A stretch of DNA of 64,000 nt, from the NCBI GenBank assembly GCA_001557505.1, contig LSAX01000002.1:3348001-3412000 (forward strand), read 5' to 3'. The notes below the pieces were generated by a model that saw nothing but the letters and a program-made list of their open reading frames with translations, made no database searches and was not told where the DNA came from. Shown here piece after piece: positions 22,869-34,209 of the stretch. A program made the position numbers and the translations under genes. The DNA comes from Reticulascus tulasneorum. Lineage: Eukaryota > Ascomycota > Sordariomycetes > Glomerellales > Reticulascaceae. Each line of letters starts with the position of its first letter. Positions within the stretch are counted from its first letter, which is position 1.

Positions 22869-24588
22869 TCAGCTGTTCTGGAGTTCTCGCTGAATCATGC
22901 CAACTTCGTTCGTAAAACTCTTCGCGCTTGCGGCGCTCATCTGCAGTCTCGGGTCAGATACTGTCGTCATGATGTGTTCGGGAGCAAGATACTCACTCTC
23001 ATATGTACGCTGACCGGCTTAGCTTCGTCACCTTGGAAAGCCGTGAACAACACTCCCACAGCCTTCAACGATGTCTTCTCCTGAAATTTCATCGCTGGTA
23101 AGATAGCCGTATTTAGGAGTACGCGATGAGTGTGATCTTGGCGTAGGATAAGTCGCGCAACCTTGTGGCCTCCGAAAAGACCTGCCTCCTCATTAGTGCC
23201 TTCTTCCTCTTCCATGCCGGAAGCGTCGAATGATCCGGGAATCGGTGCGCCAGCTTCGTCGAACTGAATGCATGACTCTGGGACATTGATCTTCAGCATC
23301 CCGGCTCCTCGCTCTTTCCATCCCACTTCTTTTTCCAGATAGAACATCTTGGCTCTAACTGCTAGTATAGTTACTTCCCCGGCCTCACCGTCATTGACGA
23401 CAACTACAGCTGTGTTAGCATGCAGAACGAGGGATGCCCGAAAAGGCCGACGGAGAGGGGTTTGGTTTACTTCTCTGTAGTCTAGCCCTCTTCTTTTCGT
23501 CCACTGCTTTCGAGTCTTCTTTATCCGTGTCTTCCTTCTCAGCCCCGTCCGAACTGGAGTCGTCTTCCCCTTCACCATCACCCTCTTCGCTCTCGTCTTC
23601 CGCGTCACTCTCTGGCGCTCCAAATGGTCTGGCCGGTTTTTCGCTCTTAAAAGATCCACCGGGCTGTGCGAAGCTCCCAAGAGGCTTTCCGGACAGAGCG
23701 CTTCCGAACCCGCCTCCAAATGTTGAACCAAACCCCTTCGCTCCGGTGGCATTCATACTTGCGAACGGGGATGCTCCAGCAGCAGCTGGGCCGGTGCTCT
23801 TGAAACTCAGTGTGGGAGCAGCCGCCGAATTTGATGGCTTTGGTGTGGCTAAAGTGCCGAACGGAGAGGCAGTGGTGGTAAAGCTTCCAAAGCCGCTCCC
23901 CTTGGACGTGGCCGCTAACGACCCGAAGGGAGAGGCACTGGAAGAAGCCAGCTTCGCAAAGCCAGAGCTAGCAAACGCCGTTGTAGTAGATGGGGCCTTC
24001 TCGCCCTTGTCGGCAACCGTCTCAGCGCCGGTCGTCGTCTTGACCGTATCCAAACCAGATTCGGGACTCTTAGCACGTTCAGCTGGGTGGACAGGCTCCT
24101 GGAGCAGGCAGGCACCTCGTTAGCAAATGCGCTTCACCAACCGAATAGAATGGCCACCGTACCGCTTCTTCTGAAATCTTGCCTGGCTCAGTGACCTCGT
24201 CCCTGTGCCGCTTCTTCTCAGGCTCGGATCTCAGGGCACGATCCTTGGCAGAATCGCTGGAAGCGACGCTTCTTGCATCCGTCTCCTCCACATCCTTGCC
24301 CTTATCCACTTCATCGTGCGCTCGCTTTTTTTTTGGCGATGACACCTGCTCCCTCAAGTCATCTTCCTGTGCCTCGGGTAGTTCTGAACCAGGCGTCGAG
24401 GCGCGCAGAGCCTCATCAGCAACATCAGCCCCGGCACCAGAAGTTGAAATCTCTTCTGCTGGGGGCTTGTCAGATATGACGGTCTGCTTCAGCTCCTCTC
24501 GTGCGGCAGCAGTGTCCGCATCCTCTTTTGAGCCCTCAGGATCGATCGGTTCGGATTTGGGACTCGCAACATGGGGATCATCAGCCAT
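22869..24588 (-). CDS. yrb2: Ran-binding protein with FG repeats (Yrb2/Hba1-like)
   Basis: Nuclear Ran-GTP-binding cofactor of exportin-mediated export (Yrb2 in budding, Hba1 in fission yeast). Four exons, 24588-24163, 24098-23471, 23409-22997, 22940-22869; about 512 residues. The first exon is acidic and Lys-rich with basic clusters (SPKKKRAHDE, PEKKRHRDE) that look like nuclear localisation signals. The middle holds degenerate FG repeats (SPFGSLAA, GFGSFTT, SPFGTLA, GFGSTFGGGFGSA), followed by an acidic stretch. The C-terminus is a RanBP1 domain: EVTILAVRAKMFYLE, WKERGAGMLKINVPE, ARLILRQDHTHRVLLNTAI. It ends with a small last exon, MSAASAKSFTNEVGMIQREL. The last exon is supported by the family and by phase. 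A Nup2-like nucleoporin is the alternative, less likely because of the short FG part. Confidence 0.87.
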
Positions 24589-25505
24589 GATGAACCGATC
24601 GGCAGTCTGCGACGGGTGGAGTTTCTATGGAATGGCAAGCGAACGGTATGGTGACTGGCGGGATTTGCTGTGTGTCTGAGAAACGAGGGAAGCGATGTTG
24701 CGCGGCAGCCAGCTAGAAAACTGGAAAGCAAGAGAAATAACTTCGCGATCTCAAGATTTGGGTGCCGATTTGCACATGGTCGCGATTTGGGTCTTGATGA
24801 TGTGTGTGGTGCCGGGACAATGGGTTCAGTATGGGGGTTCTGTCCCCCTCCGACAATGACCTTCCAGTGCACAATGGCCAATCAATGGACCAGATAAGAA
24901 AGTTCCGGGTGGGATTGCGGTAGGGCCTGGTGCTTTTAGATTGGGTTTGGTTGGTGCTCGCCTTACCGCCTGTGATGATGATGGATGAGGGGCAATTTAC
25001 AGTGGCACTTCGCCCTAACAAATGGCTATGGCCTATTGGCGCCCTGCACGTTAAGGCACTTTTGCGGCCATATGAGTGGGGTGCCAACTGGCCGAAAACG
25101 AAATGACAAGCCTAAACACTAGCCATATCACTTCATGGGGGAGGGCGTCCCCGAGACATTCCAACGCATCCCAGCGCTGCGTGGTTTCTGACCTTTGATT
25201 TGCTGCGAATGCCTGACCCTTAAACCCTTGCAATCTCAAGGGAAACACTCACGTATGGCTGTTGAGACTGGTGGCCGCGGATCCTGGAACCAGACGAGAA
25301 TCACGAGATGAGGGGCCGAGTTCCCGAAGACAAGAACGTAAACAAAAGTTGCAGTACCGAGCCAGAGGAAACCCCCAAGCTGTTGCAAGGCGGGTAGTAC
25401 ATATGGATATCTAGAAATACACCGACAGCCAGATTAAAGCCCATCGCGCCCCAGCAATGCAAACACCCACTTCTCCATCAGCCCAAACTCGTGATTATCG
25501 GCGCA
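24589..25505. other. Upstream region of the Ran-binding gene
   Basis: About 0.9 kb between two minus-strand genes. No frame fits a family. A purine/pyrimidine mix without repeats; nothing else seen. Confidence 0.5.
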
Positions 25506-26541
25506 TTAACTGATGAAGCAGAGGCAGCCCAATGCGAGGTAGAATACAAAGAGGGGATAAACAGCGATGCCCACTCTGTTTTTGACCACCCCGCTGCCAC
25601 CAAGAATGCTAGCACCAGCCGCCAACGACCAGGCGACGAGGAAGAGATAGATGGGAATGCGAGCAATGACGTGGAGGTGGAAGGCAGAGAGCAGAGCGGC
25701 GATCACCAGAGGAAACAGAGTGTAACCAATGATGCAGACGCTCTGGGCAAAAGAGCTGGCGGAACCCAGATTAGCTCTGGCCATATAGAGATTGGAGTGA
25801 ACAGGAGCGTGGATGACTTACATGCTTCCGCCTAGTAGCTTAATCTGTAGTGTTACCACAGCCTCGCCGATCCAGATGATGGCAAAGACACCGCTAAACA
25901 CAATATCTTTCTGATCGGATCGCGCATTGAAGCTGAGAAGTAGGCTGAGGAGCAGACAGAAGATGAGCGGCCCCCACAAATCCCAGTCACGAAGTCCTGG
26001 GGTCATGTTGTTCTGCGACAGCAATGCCTCAGAGTCCATGAAGCGGCCGGCCAGGCCCGCAAGCTCATCTCTTGCACCCGCTAGACCGGCACCACGCAGG
26101 TTGGCGTACGCGCCCCGTAGGCCATCTGCATCGAACATAGTTCCTCCCAGCAGATATCGTGGGTAGAGCACTTCCCTCATCTTGGCCCAGACAGCCAGCA
26201 AGTCTCGCCGCAGGGTATCCCACACCGACTCATCGATAGTATTCTGAGGTGCTCTTCGGTCCTCTCCCGGTATCCGTGATGTCAGGTAGTTCTCGTTAAG
26301 TGGGCGCGAGGAGGACGAGCTAGATCCAATGTTCCCAGTCAAGGGCTGGCGTGAAGCCTGTGTCCCGAGAGGATCGTCAAAGTCGTTTAGATCGGCTGCG
26401 CTCAGAAAGAGGTTAGCCACATTTTCGTGAGTGAACTGCACCGGTGAGCGACCAGTAGAACATACCATCGTCAGGGTCTATTAAGTCGTCGTCATCCAAG
26501 GGAGGGTTGGCGTAATCGTCTCTCCTGGTTGAGGATGCCAT
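25506..26541 (-). CDS. yip4: Yip1-family Golgi membrane protein (Yip4/YIPF6-like)
   Basis: Polytopic membrane protein of the early secretory pathway that associates with Rab GTPases. Three exons, 26541-26466, 26395-25822 and 25755-25506; about 299 residues. The cytosolic N-terminus is acidic (DDDDLIDPDD) and Ser-rich. The Yip1 domain begins with WDTLRRDLLAVWAKMREVLYPR, then RDWDLWGPLIFCLLLSLLLS, GEAVVTLQIKLLGGS, and, across the last intron, ISFAQSVCIIGYTLFPLVIA. Five hydrophobic spans end in PLFVFYLALGCLCFIS. The RDWDLWGPL and LGGSISF motifs match the YIPF6/Yip4 branch rather than Yip1 or Yif1. An insertion rich in Gly, Ala and Leu (about residues 110-150) sits between LYPR and RDWDLWGP. Confidence 0.88.
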
Positions 26542-27517
26542 TGTCGAGATGACGTGGGTGTGTGTGAGTGGAAGACAAGCTATTTCAAACACGCCTGGAT
26601 GCTATTTATCGCACTTGCAGACGAAGCCTTGATCCGAAAGGTAGGCGATGGTGGAAAACTGTACTGGAGAAGAAGAGAGGATCAACTGACGTACCACCCA
26701 CCGACTTGCGATGGTTCAAAGACTCCACGGTTTCCTCAGAACGAAATGCAGGTGGTCCAAGCTCCTCTCTCCTTTGGAAAGAACAAAAGTCCACTCCACT
26801 TTTCTTGAAGTACTCCGTATGTTTCGGCCTTCATACCTTATTATGTAGGTACCTAATTTTTGCTTCTGTGCCTACCTACCTTTTAGGCAGCTACGGAGTA
26901 AATACCTTACCTATACCACAATCTTACAAAGTCGGGCCCTAAAATGTGAGGGAGGAACTGCCACGTTCAGGAACTACACTACCAATCAAGACATATATGT
27001 AGGTGTGTGATCATAAATTCCAACATTGGCTTTGAAAACCATGCCAGGGATATCTGGGGCCATCTCCATGAAAGTATGGTTCTTTCGGATAGTATATATT
27101 TGTACAAGTCCATCCGGGCTAAAAGCCCAATCAACTGTTTCCTTTGCAAATTAACGCGCCTCGTGGGTATATCGTCCTCGTCCTAGCCATCATTTCTAGT
27201 AAAATGATCTACCCGCCATATTCTGTCCTTCTTTATCAGTCTGGTAATCCAAATATGCCCAATTTTCATGTAAACGAATTGCCTCCCAGACCTATACAGT
27301 TTGTAGTCTATGGAATCCCGATTTTCTCGCCTGTTCGCCTGTCCTTTCGGAATAAGAAAAAGTAAGCCCCAATGAAGAGCTTGCATGAATCAAACATCTC
27401 TGTGAAGAGATATAAGTGATATTATAGATGCCAGTCCTGTGTGACAAGTCACAGCTTCTCAGATTCCAACTTGTCTAGGACCTGTGCCAAATCGTCTATG
27501 CACCGTCCGCGACCGTT
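26542..27517. other. Upstream region of the Yip4-like gene
   Basis: Between the Yip4-like start and the 3' end of the PAS gene. AT-rich from about 26810 to 27450, with several CTACC/GGTAG-type short tracts. No coding gene supported. Confidence 0.5.
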
Positions 27518-29551
27518 TTACGGCCATGGGTATCGAAAACCTTGCGTCGGTTCTTCCGAGTCTGCTTGCGTCGTCGGGACGCCGAAGCCGCCTTGGATAT
27601 GAGGTGGTGGCGATTCGCCCCATGCCCGGTCATGGAGTGACCCCTGAAACCCGTCTTCTGGTTGACGTTGTTGATGATGTTGTTGCTGCGGTTGCGGTAC
27701 GCCCTGATGTAGAGAATGCTGGCCTTCCTCGTACGTATGTCCTGGCAGGCGGAGTGGTCGCCACGCTGATCCGCCGTATGTGTAATTTTCCGAGTCCCGT
27801 TGACAAAGGTGGTGAAAATCCCGCGGTAGCTCATATGGCACAGGTACGGCGAACTGGGCCGTCGCATTCAAAGACGCTTTGCCCTCACCTAGATTTGCCC
27901 ACCGCCGAGCTGCTTGGTTTTCCGGCCCGAGGTAGGAGGCAGTTCCTGCGTTCGGGTCCCAGACCGGAAGCCCATCTGGGGGCTGTGCTTCACCCCGCGG
28001 GTGGCCATGACCGTACGTGACGAGATTGCCATTAATACCAACTAGAGCCCAGGCAAAGACTGCAACATCTCTGATCGATCTCATGAGCTGATCGAGGGGT
28101 GGCCCACCTGCTGCCTTGACGTTCTCTCTCAGCGGCATATACTGAGGCATAAGAGGCGGCCTGAAGGTATATAGCATATCTGGGGGGTATTGCGGCCGAA
28201 TTGGTTGTTGACCCCAGGGGGCGGCGAACAGGCCGTTTTCAAAGTCGAATGGCAGAAGCGGAGGGTGGGGGGCAGGAATCGGTGGCCGCGCCTTGCGTAG
28301 CACAACCACAAGTCCATCGGACGTGCAGGAGACTACTGCCTCGAGCTCGAAAGACACATTTGCGTGCTGCCGAGTTGACAGGCGTGGTGGTCCAGCAGGG
28401 CTCACCCTACCATGACCGCCCATTGAGGGCTCACCGGCGAGGGTCTCGTAGGCTCGACTATTACGCCCTGATACAAACCCCGCATTGCTGGCCGAGTTTG
28501 AGGTGGAGTTTGAGCTGGAACTTGAGCTGGACATGCCTTGTCTGGCCATGTTCTCCGATTTCACTTGTGGAAGAGCAAGTTGTTCGGCGTCCACATCCAT
28601 ACGACTGTCCAAGTGAACTCCGCCTCCATCAGAGTCGCTCGAGTTCTCGCCTGGTTGTTCACTAGACTGGTCGTCGTCACCCTCAAAGTCCTCAGGTCGG
28701 CGCGGATCCCTGTACCAGAATCTAAGATATGCAATTGAGTCGTTTGCCTTAGCACTCTCCAAGCATTTTATTGCATCTGCGAGGCAATTCTCTTGTATAC
28801 ACTCGTAGAAGCTCTTGTCTTTGATTTGGTCTGGCCGCACACCAAGTATGTGGGCTACCGCATTCGTCGCGAACATGACTGTAAGCGTTCGTGTAAATCT
28901 ATTGAGTATAAGAGCTGCTCGAGGTTCTCGTTCCATGGCAGTCATTTTAAACTTGGGAGACAAATGCTCCAGCATGTGATACCGGGGGTCTCGAGGCGAG
29001 CAAGAGAAGATCCGTCGGATCTGAGGGGCTTCGATGGCTCTCCCTGGGGGGCGTCAGTAAAATCGCATAGGTTATTGGCACTGGGCTGGTTGCTCATACT
29101 CTCGCTCTTCTCGCCCCTCCGATAGATACTCGTACATGCCACCAAGACATCGTGAACGACTGTGAAGCAACACTCGCAGCTTATCCACTGGCCATCGCGG
29201 GCCAATATTCGAGCATAGTGGAGAACGGCTGCTTTATCTAGCAGGACGCCTCGACTGTGAACTGACCGAGCGAAAGGAACTTCTTCGGGATGGAAGTAGT
29301 CGAAACAAGACTTCCCTTGCACCTCGTGCGGATGGTAGCCAAGTATATCGATTATGGATTCGGAAGCGAAGAGAATGTTGGCATCTAGTGAGAGGTCTGT
29401 CAAAGCATCGTGGTTAGTCGACGTTTTACAGCCCATTGGGACTCTACCCTCCAAACACCAAAGGTGGAAACAGCGCACACGGATACAAGATAGCTGCAAA
29501 GAGATGTCAAAGCTGGAACTCACTATGAATGGTCATGAAGGTTTGTTCCAT
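27518..29551 (-). CDS. Two-PAS-domain regulator with a Pro/Gln-rich tail
   Basis: Three exons, 29551-29524, 29396-29100, 29043-27518; about 616 residues starting MEQTFMTIHN. PAS domain 1 (about 10-105): SLDANILFASESIIDILGYHPHEVQ, FHPEEVPFARSVH. PAS domain 2 (about 125-225): SPRDPRYHMLEHL, PRAALILNRFTRTLTV, LGVRPDQIKDKSFYECI, ANDSIAYLRFWYRDPRR. The rest is low complexity (Ser runs, Pro, His, Gln), and I see no zinc finger, kinase or other effector domain. PAS domains bind small ligands or form dimers, so a sensory or co-regulator role is plausible, but the ligand is unknown. I recall related uncharacterised PAS proteins across filamentous ascomycetes. No flavin-binding LOV motif (GRNCRFLQ-type) is visible, so a photoreceptor role is not supported. 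The long empty upstream region suggests complex regulation. Confidence 0.85.
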
Positions 29552-32500
29552 GAGGAAGGATAGTAAGCAGCTCGCTGAAACGAGCTGGTCGGAATCAAGC
29601 TCAATCACCACGGTATCTCCATACGTTTGGAAGCAGAGGCGTTAGGGTAACCTAGTGCCCGGAGCTAGTTGGTGCTTTGGGGGCCAACCGCAGTGAGCTG
29701 CACAGTAACGGTATTACTAGACCCCGCTGGTAGTCGACCTAGTGCCAACTGGCGGTGGTGTGGCAAGTTCCAGGGTTGTACTAAGTTGCCCGCCTGTGGT
29801 TGCATATGCGTCGAAGTGGGCTAGGTTGTCAGGTTCGGGGCTTGGTGGGGGATCTAACGAAGGTGGTGGCTCTCCGTCTGAACCGAGTATTGTAGGATAC
29901 CGATCCCGCCCTCAGCATTCGGATGGGAGGTGGCAGTCTGGCTTGTTATACACTGCTGTTGGCAGCACGATGTTGGGTGTGGTAGATAGGGTGGATGGGG
30001 AGATTGAACCTGCAGCAGTTTGTACGGCTCGTCGATTCTTCAACCTCACTTTCCATAGATGGGTCAGGATACCAATGGCTCGCACGGTTCCACCGCGTTG
30101 GCAGAGTACTCGGATGGATGCAGGTGATGGCAAGTGAAGGCTGGCCTCCTTCTGTGGTGGGGATGTTCGAACAGTTCTTGCAGTCAGTCAAGTGGGGTTG
30201 TCGCACGTCAAACGAAGGTCGAGGCCAAGCAGCATCACTGTTCTCCGCATGTCGTTGGCGCGTGTGGGCTGGAAGAATCGAGGAAGAGCGAAAGTCCAGG
30301 GAAGATGCCTGATATATGCAACTGCAGGCAGGGAGGGAAGATCTTTATGGCTGGTCGCGCGAAGAGTGCGGCGGCCAAGTGGAGGGGGGGGGGGCCGTGG
30401 AGGAATTGACATATAAAAGCGGCTTAGGAATGCTCGCGTTTGTAGCAGTCTGTTCTGGGATCTCACTACCACAACAGGGCCCATTTCTCTGAGAACAGAC
30501 GCTTGTCCTGAAGCATTTACCCCAGGTGCCCAGCAGCTCGTCATTCGTCAATACAATGAGCCAGGCAAGCTATTCGCCAACCTGTTACCGAGCTTGACCT
30601 AAGGGTTTTGGGCTTTTTGCTGCGAACGGCATGTGTGATGGGGCGAAGGGAAGACCCCCGGGTTCTTCATGGAACATGCCGGTCCTAATTAAACAACGAA
30701 TTGACGTACCTGTGTACCTACCTACCTACCTACCTACCTACCTACCTACCTACCACATACGTATGTACATGCATACAACTAGCCGCACATTTCTGTACCT
30801 GGAGAGCCACACCTGTCAGTACCCGTAGTGCCGTACCAACTCTGGCTTTTCGCCATCGGTTTCGTTTGGCACCCGTCGACTGGAGCATGAGGAATCAAGG
30901 TGGAGAATCTTCCTGCGTTGTATATTTTGCCCTGTGCTACATCTTGAGTTATGGCATGTATCTATCTACAAAAGGAGTGATGGTTGTATTATACACAGAT
31001 TACGCGCACGGAATCTTAAAGCGCCGTCGACCAGCCCTTCTACGAGAGAGCGCATGGTACAGACGTACAATCGAGGGTCGTTCATTTGCCCCACGGTACA
31101 GATTAACTTGGTGTTCAGGGAGAAGTACAAAATATGGCTGGGATCATCCATCGCCTCCCCACAAAGGCCGTACTATTCAGAATTCGCGGGTACGCACCCG
31201 CCTGCGTGCTAGATTCCAGAGTCTTGTTGCAGACATCTCCGTGCTGATTCGAGACCTTGCCATGTTCTATATTTCTTTGACATATATGTGCGCCCCGTAT
31301 GTATATCTCGCTATGGCATGACCCTTCTGCGTGCTCCGGGCCGAAATCCTGATCTCGTTGTCACATTCGCAACTGCAAGGTGGCGTTTGACCCGGATTGA
31401 CTGGATCCTCAACCCCATTGGCAAGAATTGGATACCACGAGAAGGGTAGCGGACGCGATGATGGAAACTCGAAATTTGCTGCGAAGACAGGCCTGTTTGT
31501 CTCGCGCGGCTGTTTCCCGTCCCTTGTCAAGTCATATCAGACCAAATATTGCCCTGTGGGCCTGGGGTTACTCGCATGGGGGGCACTGTTCAATTCAGGA
31601 AGAGCTTGCGAGCTCCGGGGGAGATTGCCCGAATCTGTACTGATATCCGGGGGTCGTTGAACCGTTCGACTGCATGGTTCTCGCCCCATTCTATTTTATC
31701 GCATGTGTGCTGGGCACTTACGCCAAATAGAAACAAGAGCCGGGTCGTCGTCGTTCTTGTACCGGTACGGACTACTAGAAGCATTGTTATCCTTAGGAGG
31801 GAGACTTTGGCATGCACAATGGCATGTATGTTGAAGGACGAAGCTGATTCCAGCAGCGGGCAGATTGGTTATGACTGGGGGGCAACAATCTAAGACCTGG
31901 AAGACTGGTATGTAAGGCACATCCTCACGAAACTCGCTTTCCCAAGCAAGGAAACGCCGCACGGATTTACCCTGGTAATTGGGATCCGTTGCCGGGGTTC
32001 ATGTACAATGTGGTGGACGCCGACCTTTGCTTCAGTGTCTGGTGACGACTACATACCAACAAATGCTGAACAACCCCAAGTGCATACAACATGTATGAGA
32101 TGGTGATCAATAATCAGCCGCCACTCCATTCCGTATTCCGGAGTTTGTGTATATCGGATGAAATTCCATGAAGCTTTGACACATCGCACGCACGATCGTT
32201 TTTTATTTCAGCGTAAGCTAGCTGCGACAAGGGCTTGGCGGTTTGCTTCGATGTCCAGATGCTGAGAGGGATCATTCACATCGAGGCTGCTCCATTGGCC
32301 GCTGCCCCCCACTCTAAAACATGATCCGTCAAACCTCGCCAGACGATCATCCTCGCGTATCCACGCCGCGCCCTGACCGTCACCTTTCGACACGCCTCGG
32401 ATGCTTCAACAGGAACAGAAACCAGTCACATATCGCGTGTGGTGTGAAAACAGCCCCAAAACTCCAGGTAGAATCCTTCAATCCCGCAGAACCCAACTGC

Positions 32501-34209
32501 CCTTGCATGGGCGGAGATAGTTCTCCCTGAAATGGTTCAGTGGTGCTATCGACCCACGAGTTGACGATGTACAACAACAGACTAGCCTGGGTACTGTTTG
32601 AGTCGCCGGCTGCAACGTATGACGGAGCTCGTGCGACTGGCAACTTGTAGTACTAACACAGATGGTCTATACGTAGGAATCGCTCGACTGGCAGAAACCA
32701 GGAGACAGGAGGCGGGGTGTTTAAGACAGGTACCGAGGACCAGGACCCGGGAGGACGGACAAAACCATCTCCCCCACCAGTTAAGTTACACGACAAAAGT
32801 ACTCCAGCACAGTATGTCCGGATCCAAGTTACTCAAATCCGGAGTGGAATCCAGACGAGGCTTGACCCGCAGGTTTGGTATCGTATGCATGCATGTCGGC
32901 ATCTGTGTGATTCCAGGCCACTGATATGCTCAGTCTCCCATAACAAACACATGGGTATAGTTCAGTGCTGATATCCGGCTCCCAATGCTCCCTGCCCGCG
33001 TCGCCGAATAGCATCAATTCAAAAAGCAGCTAGCATGCATATTCTTATTTAACCACCCCAGTTAGGATGCAGTCGGCCGAGTTCCGCGATATCCTGGTTA
33101 TCTAGTCCGTACATACGTAGTATAAGAGAAAATATCCCAAAAGAAATCGCCATCAATTTGTGCGAGGCATGTAGTATCTGTTGGACTCATGGCTTATTTC
33201 GTAGCAGTGGACGATGCAAGACAAGACACGATAGGTAATAGGAACCTATGGGCTTGCACATGAATCATATCCCGGATTTCTGATCATGGAATAAGGTAGA
33301 CAACAGGTCCCAGCTCAGCCCATCCCAGCTCAGCCCAAGAACAAATTCTCTTCCCCTGCCGTATTGTAAAATGAGCACAGACCCTCCTCGCCGACCCATG
33401 GACACGGGACGGCAAACGCCGCTGTAACCTTAGCTGTGCACGCTGTGTTAGCGCAATTGGATCCCGTCTTTCCCAAGAGCCCAGGGGTCCAACCCCACTG
33501 TCGGTCCGGCACAGCCAGGAGTGGTCAGCAAATCGCCCACTGGTACTACTGTACTTTGGACCTACATTAGTAAGTTGGAACCAATGTAAGTACGTATCTG
33601 TGTATGTACGTCTTTGGGTTGTCGGTTGCTTAATCTAGTGCTTAAACAAAGCTTGCAGGGCCAATGGGCATCTTGCTGCTCATTTTCTACGTGTGAGAGC
33701 GGGATACATTCAACGTAAGGATGATAACTTAATGTTAAAGGTGAATGAGGTGGGGAAAAGGTACCAAATGTACTACGTACCTTAGTAGACTCGCAAAGCC
33801 CCCCCCCAGACTTCTTTCTGTGATGGCCAGGTACCGAACCCCATGCAGAATACTAGTTTTACTTAGAGTCAAAATGGATGGCGGCTCCAACGGCTCGGTC
33901 CCAACTACCTACCTAATATATGCACATACGGTCATCCCAACTCTACCACATACACACCACGTAGTGCATCCGTACTACATGCGCAACCAGTACCTCTCTG
34001 CTCCAGGAACACCCTGGGAAACAATATTCCGAAATTCCGTCCCCGTCACATCGCCAGAACCTGACAAAAAGCACACATTTGTCTCAACCCCCGTCCCGGT
34101 GATCCTGTGGCAGCGTGTGGTGCCGCTGTCAAAACTGTAAAATTACCGAAACAATTTGCAGGGGGGCGTTTAGCTCTCTCGCGCAGAAGCTGACCTGCCG
34201 TCTGCTCTC
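29552..34209. other. Gene-free 4.7 kb between the divergent PAS gene and EED
   Basis: The longest stretch without a recognisable gene. Open frames reach 206 codons (30701-31321 on +), but that one is built on a microsatellite and the others lack domains. Contents: an 11-G run near 30384-30394, a (TACC)10 microsatellite at 30715-30754, a 15-bp direct repeat near 33308-33338, and a C-run near 33800. It may hold long promoters or untranslated leaders of two regulatory genes, or non-coding RNA; sequence alone does not say. Confidence 0.5.
30715..30754. repeat. (TACC)10 tetranucleotide microsatellite
   Basis: Ten uninterrupted TACC units. It creates a Tyr-Leu-Pro-Thr repeat in an overlying open frame, which is therefore likely an artefact. 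Confidence 0.95.

Noticed and set aside
23434..24123. 229-codon open frame antisense to the Ran-binding gene
   Set aside because: Mirrors the FG/Ser-rich exon; low-complexity antisense frame.
30701..31321. 206-codon open frame on the plus strand
   Set aside because: Starts in and depends on the (TACC)10 microsatellite; the rest has no protein-like pattern.
33445..33515. tRNA-like segment (TTAGCGCAATTGG D-arm-like, TTCCCAA loop, GGGGTCCAACCCC)
   Set aside because: The D-arm-like and T-arm-like pieces are there, but no 7-bp acceptor stem pairs and the anticodon stem has mismatches. At most a decayed relic.
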